Assembly: GCA_019639135.1 (NCBI GenBank)
Contig: JAHBSL010000006.1
Location: 104,020 to 168,019 of the forward strand
DNA length: 64,000 bases
DNA from: Acidobacteriota bacterium
GTDB taxonomy: Bacteria > Acidobacteriota > Blastocatellia > Pyrinomonadales > Pyrinomonadaceae
Direction of reading: 5' to 3'
Shown: positions 63,784-64,000 of the stretch, piece by piece
Numbering within the stretch: the stretch's first letter is position 1
Layout of the letters: every line of letters starts with the position of its first letter
Made by a program: the position numbers and the translations under genes
Notes under the pieces: generated by a model
What the model was told of the DNA's origin: nothing
Databases searched by the model: none
Seen by the model: only the letters and a program-made list of their open reading frames with translations

Positions 63784-64000
63784 AAGGGAGCGAACATTTA
63801 CAGCTTTCCAGTATCGTTGCGTTCCGTGAGGGTATTCTATCCCGACGGGAGCACGACGAAACTTCGCGACATCTCCTACAGTGCAGTGATTGTAGATCCC
63901 TGCTTCCGTTGCCAACTCCGAAGGAAATCTGGAAATGTGTTCTTGTCGAGCGGGAAGATGATAGCAATGCAGAAAGTTTCAACCTCCTAACCCACAAAGG
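63780..64000 (+). CDS. anti-sigma factor-like zinc-finger protein, partial
   Basis: The frame opens at ATG 63780, overlapping the sigma stop, and is cut by the window end after 73 residues. HDETSRHLLQCSDC carries the H-x3-H... C-x2-C ligands of a zinc-binding anti-sigma (ZAS) domain. It probably holds the sigma factor inactive. The membrane segment, if present, would lie beyond the window. Confidence 0.7.
   Translation, partial: MKGSEHLQLSSIVAFREGILSRREHDETSRHLLQCSDCRSLLPLPTPKEIWKCVLVEREDDSNAESFNLLTHK

Overview
The window looks like part of a large conjugative element (an integrative conjugative element or a plasmid) from a free-living Gram-negative bacterium. I lean towards Acidobacteriota of the Blastocatellia/Pyrinomonadaceae type. 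The grounds are circumstantial: Sec-exported YD/RHS proteins, a membrane-anchored DYDGDGK (FG-GAP-type) repeat protein, long IPT/TIG proteins and an ECF sigma/anti-sigma pair that I associate with that group. No rRNA, tRNA, CRISPR array, integrase or attachment site is visible, so neither end of the element nor its replication genes can be placed here.

Layout. (1) 1-4336, minus strand: a PRTRC operon in the order E, C, an 80-residue small protein, F, B, A, ThiF (cut by the window edge). It contains a ubiquitin-like protein, a JAMM peptidase and an E1-like enzyme. (2) 4763-10245, plus strand: two AT-rich cargo genes, a 1522-residue IPT/TIG protein with an embedded pyroglutamyl-peptidase-like domain and a secreted protein. 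(3) 10265-17797, minus strand: a TOPRIM primase-like protein, an N6-adenine methyltransferase, an unknown protein, a Strawberry-notch-type helicase and a PspF-like sigma-54 activator (EBP). (4) 18031-27539, plus strand: the FG-GAP-like protein and an RHS locus with two alternative C-terminal tips. Each tip is followed by a small exported protein that may be its immunity partner. (5) 27867-43813: a P-type type IV secretion system in two divergent arms, virB2-B3-B4-B5-B6 on the minus strand and virB1, virB8-B9-B10, a MoxR-like ATPase, an unknown membrane protein, virD4 and one more membrane protein on the plus strand. (6) 43821-45845: a Schlafen-type AlbA_2 gene beside decayed restriction-modification remnants. 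(7) 45894-53270: two unknown genes, a 770-residue DUF4326-like protein, a MobA/VirD2-type relaxase, its accessory protein and an oriT-like region. (8) 53283-57349, minus strand: RNase HI, two SSBs, a zincin-like protein and a macro-like protein, resembling a leading-region set. (9) 57480-64000: an IS3 remnant, a 1507-residue sacsin/Hsp90-type ATPase fused to a DUF3883 PD-(D/E)XK domain (probable defence gene), a decayed second sigma-54 activator, and an ECF sigma factor with its anti-sigma factor.

How it may work together. Both arms of the secretion system start from sequences that match the sigma-54 -24/-12 consensus with exact spacing (34739-34754 minus, 34773-34788 plus, 35774-35789 plus). 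A further match precedes the mobilisation genes. The same window encodes an activator with an intact GAFTGA motif. The simplest reading is that conjugation of this element is switched by sigma-54. The relaxase would act at an oriT-like region (52681-52850) that carries five GGTGACA copies, a perfect 12-bp inverted repeat and a YATCCTG|Y-like nick motif.

The most interesting candidates are the sigma-54 conjugation switch, the RHS metallopeptidase tip followed by a TIMP-like exported protein, the PRTRC ubiquitin-like set, and the ATPase-nuclease fusion. All functional statements rest on motifs and order read by eye; no database search was run.
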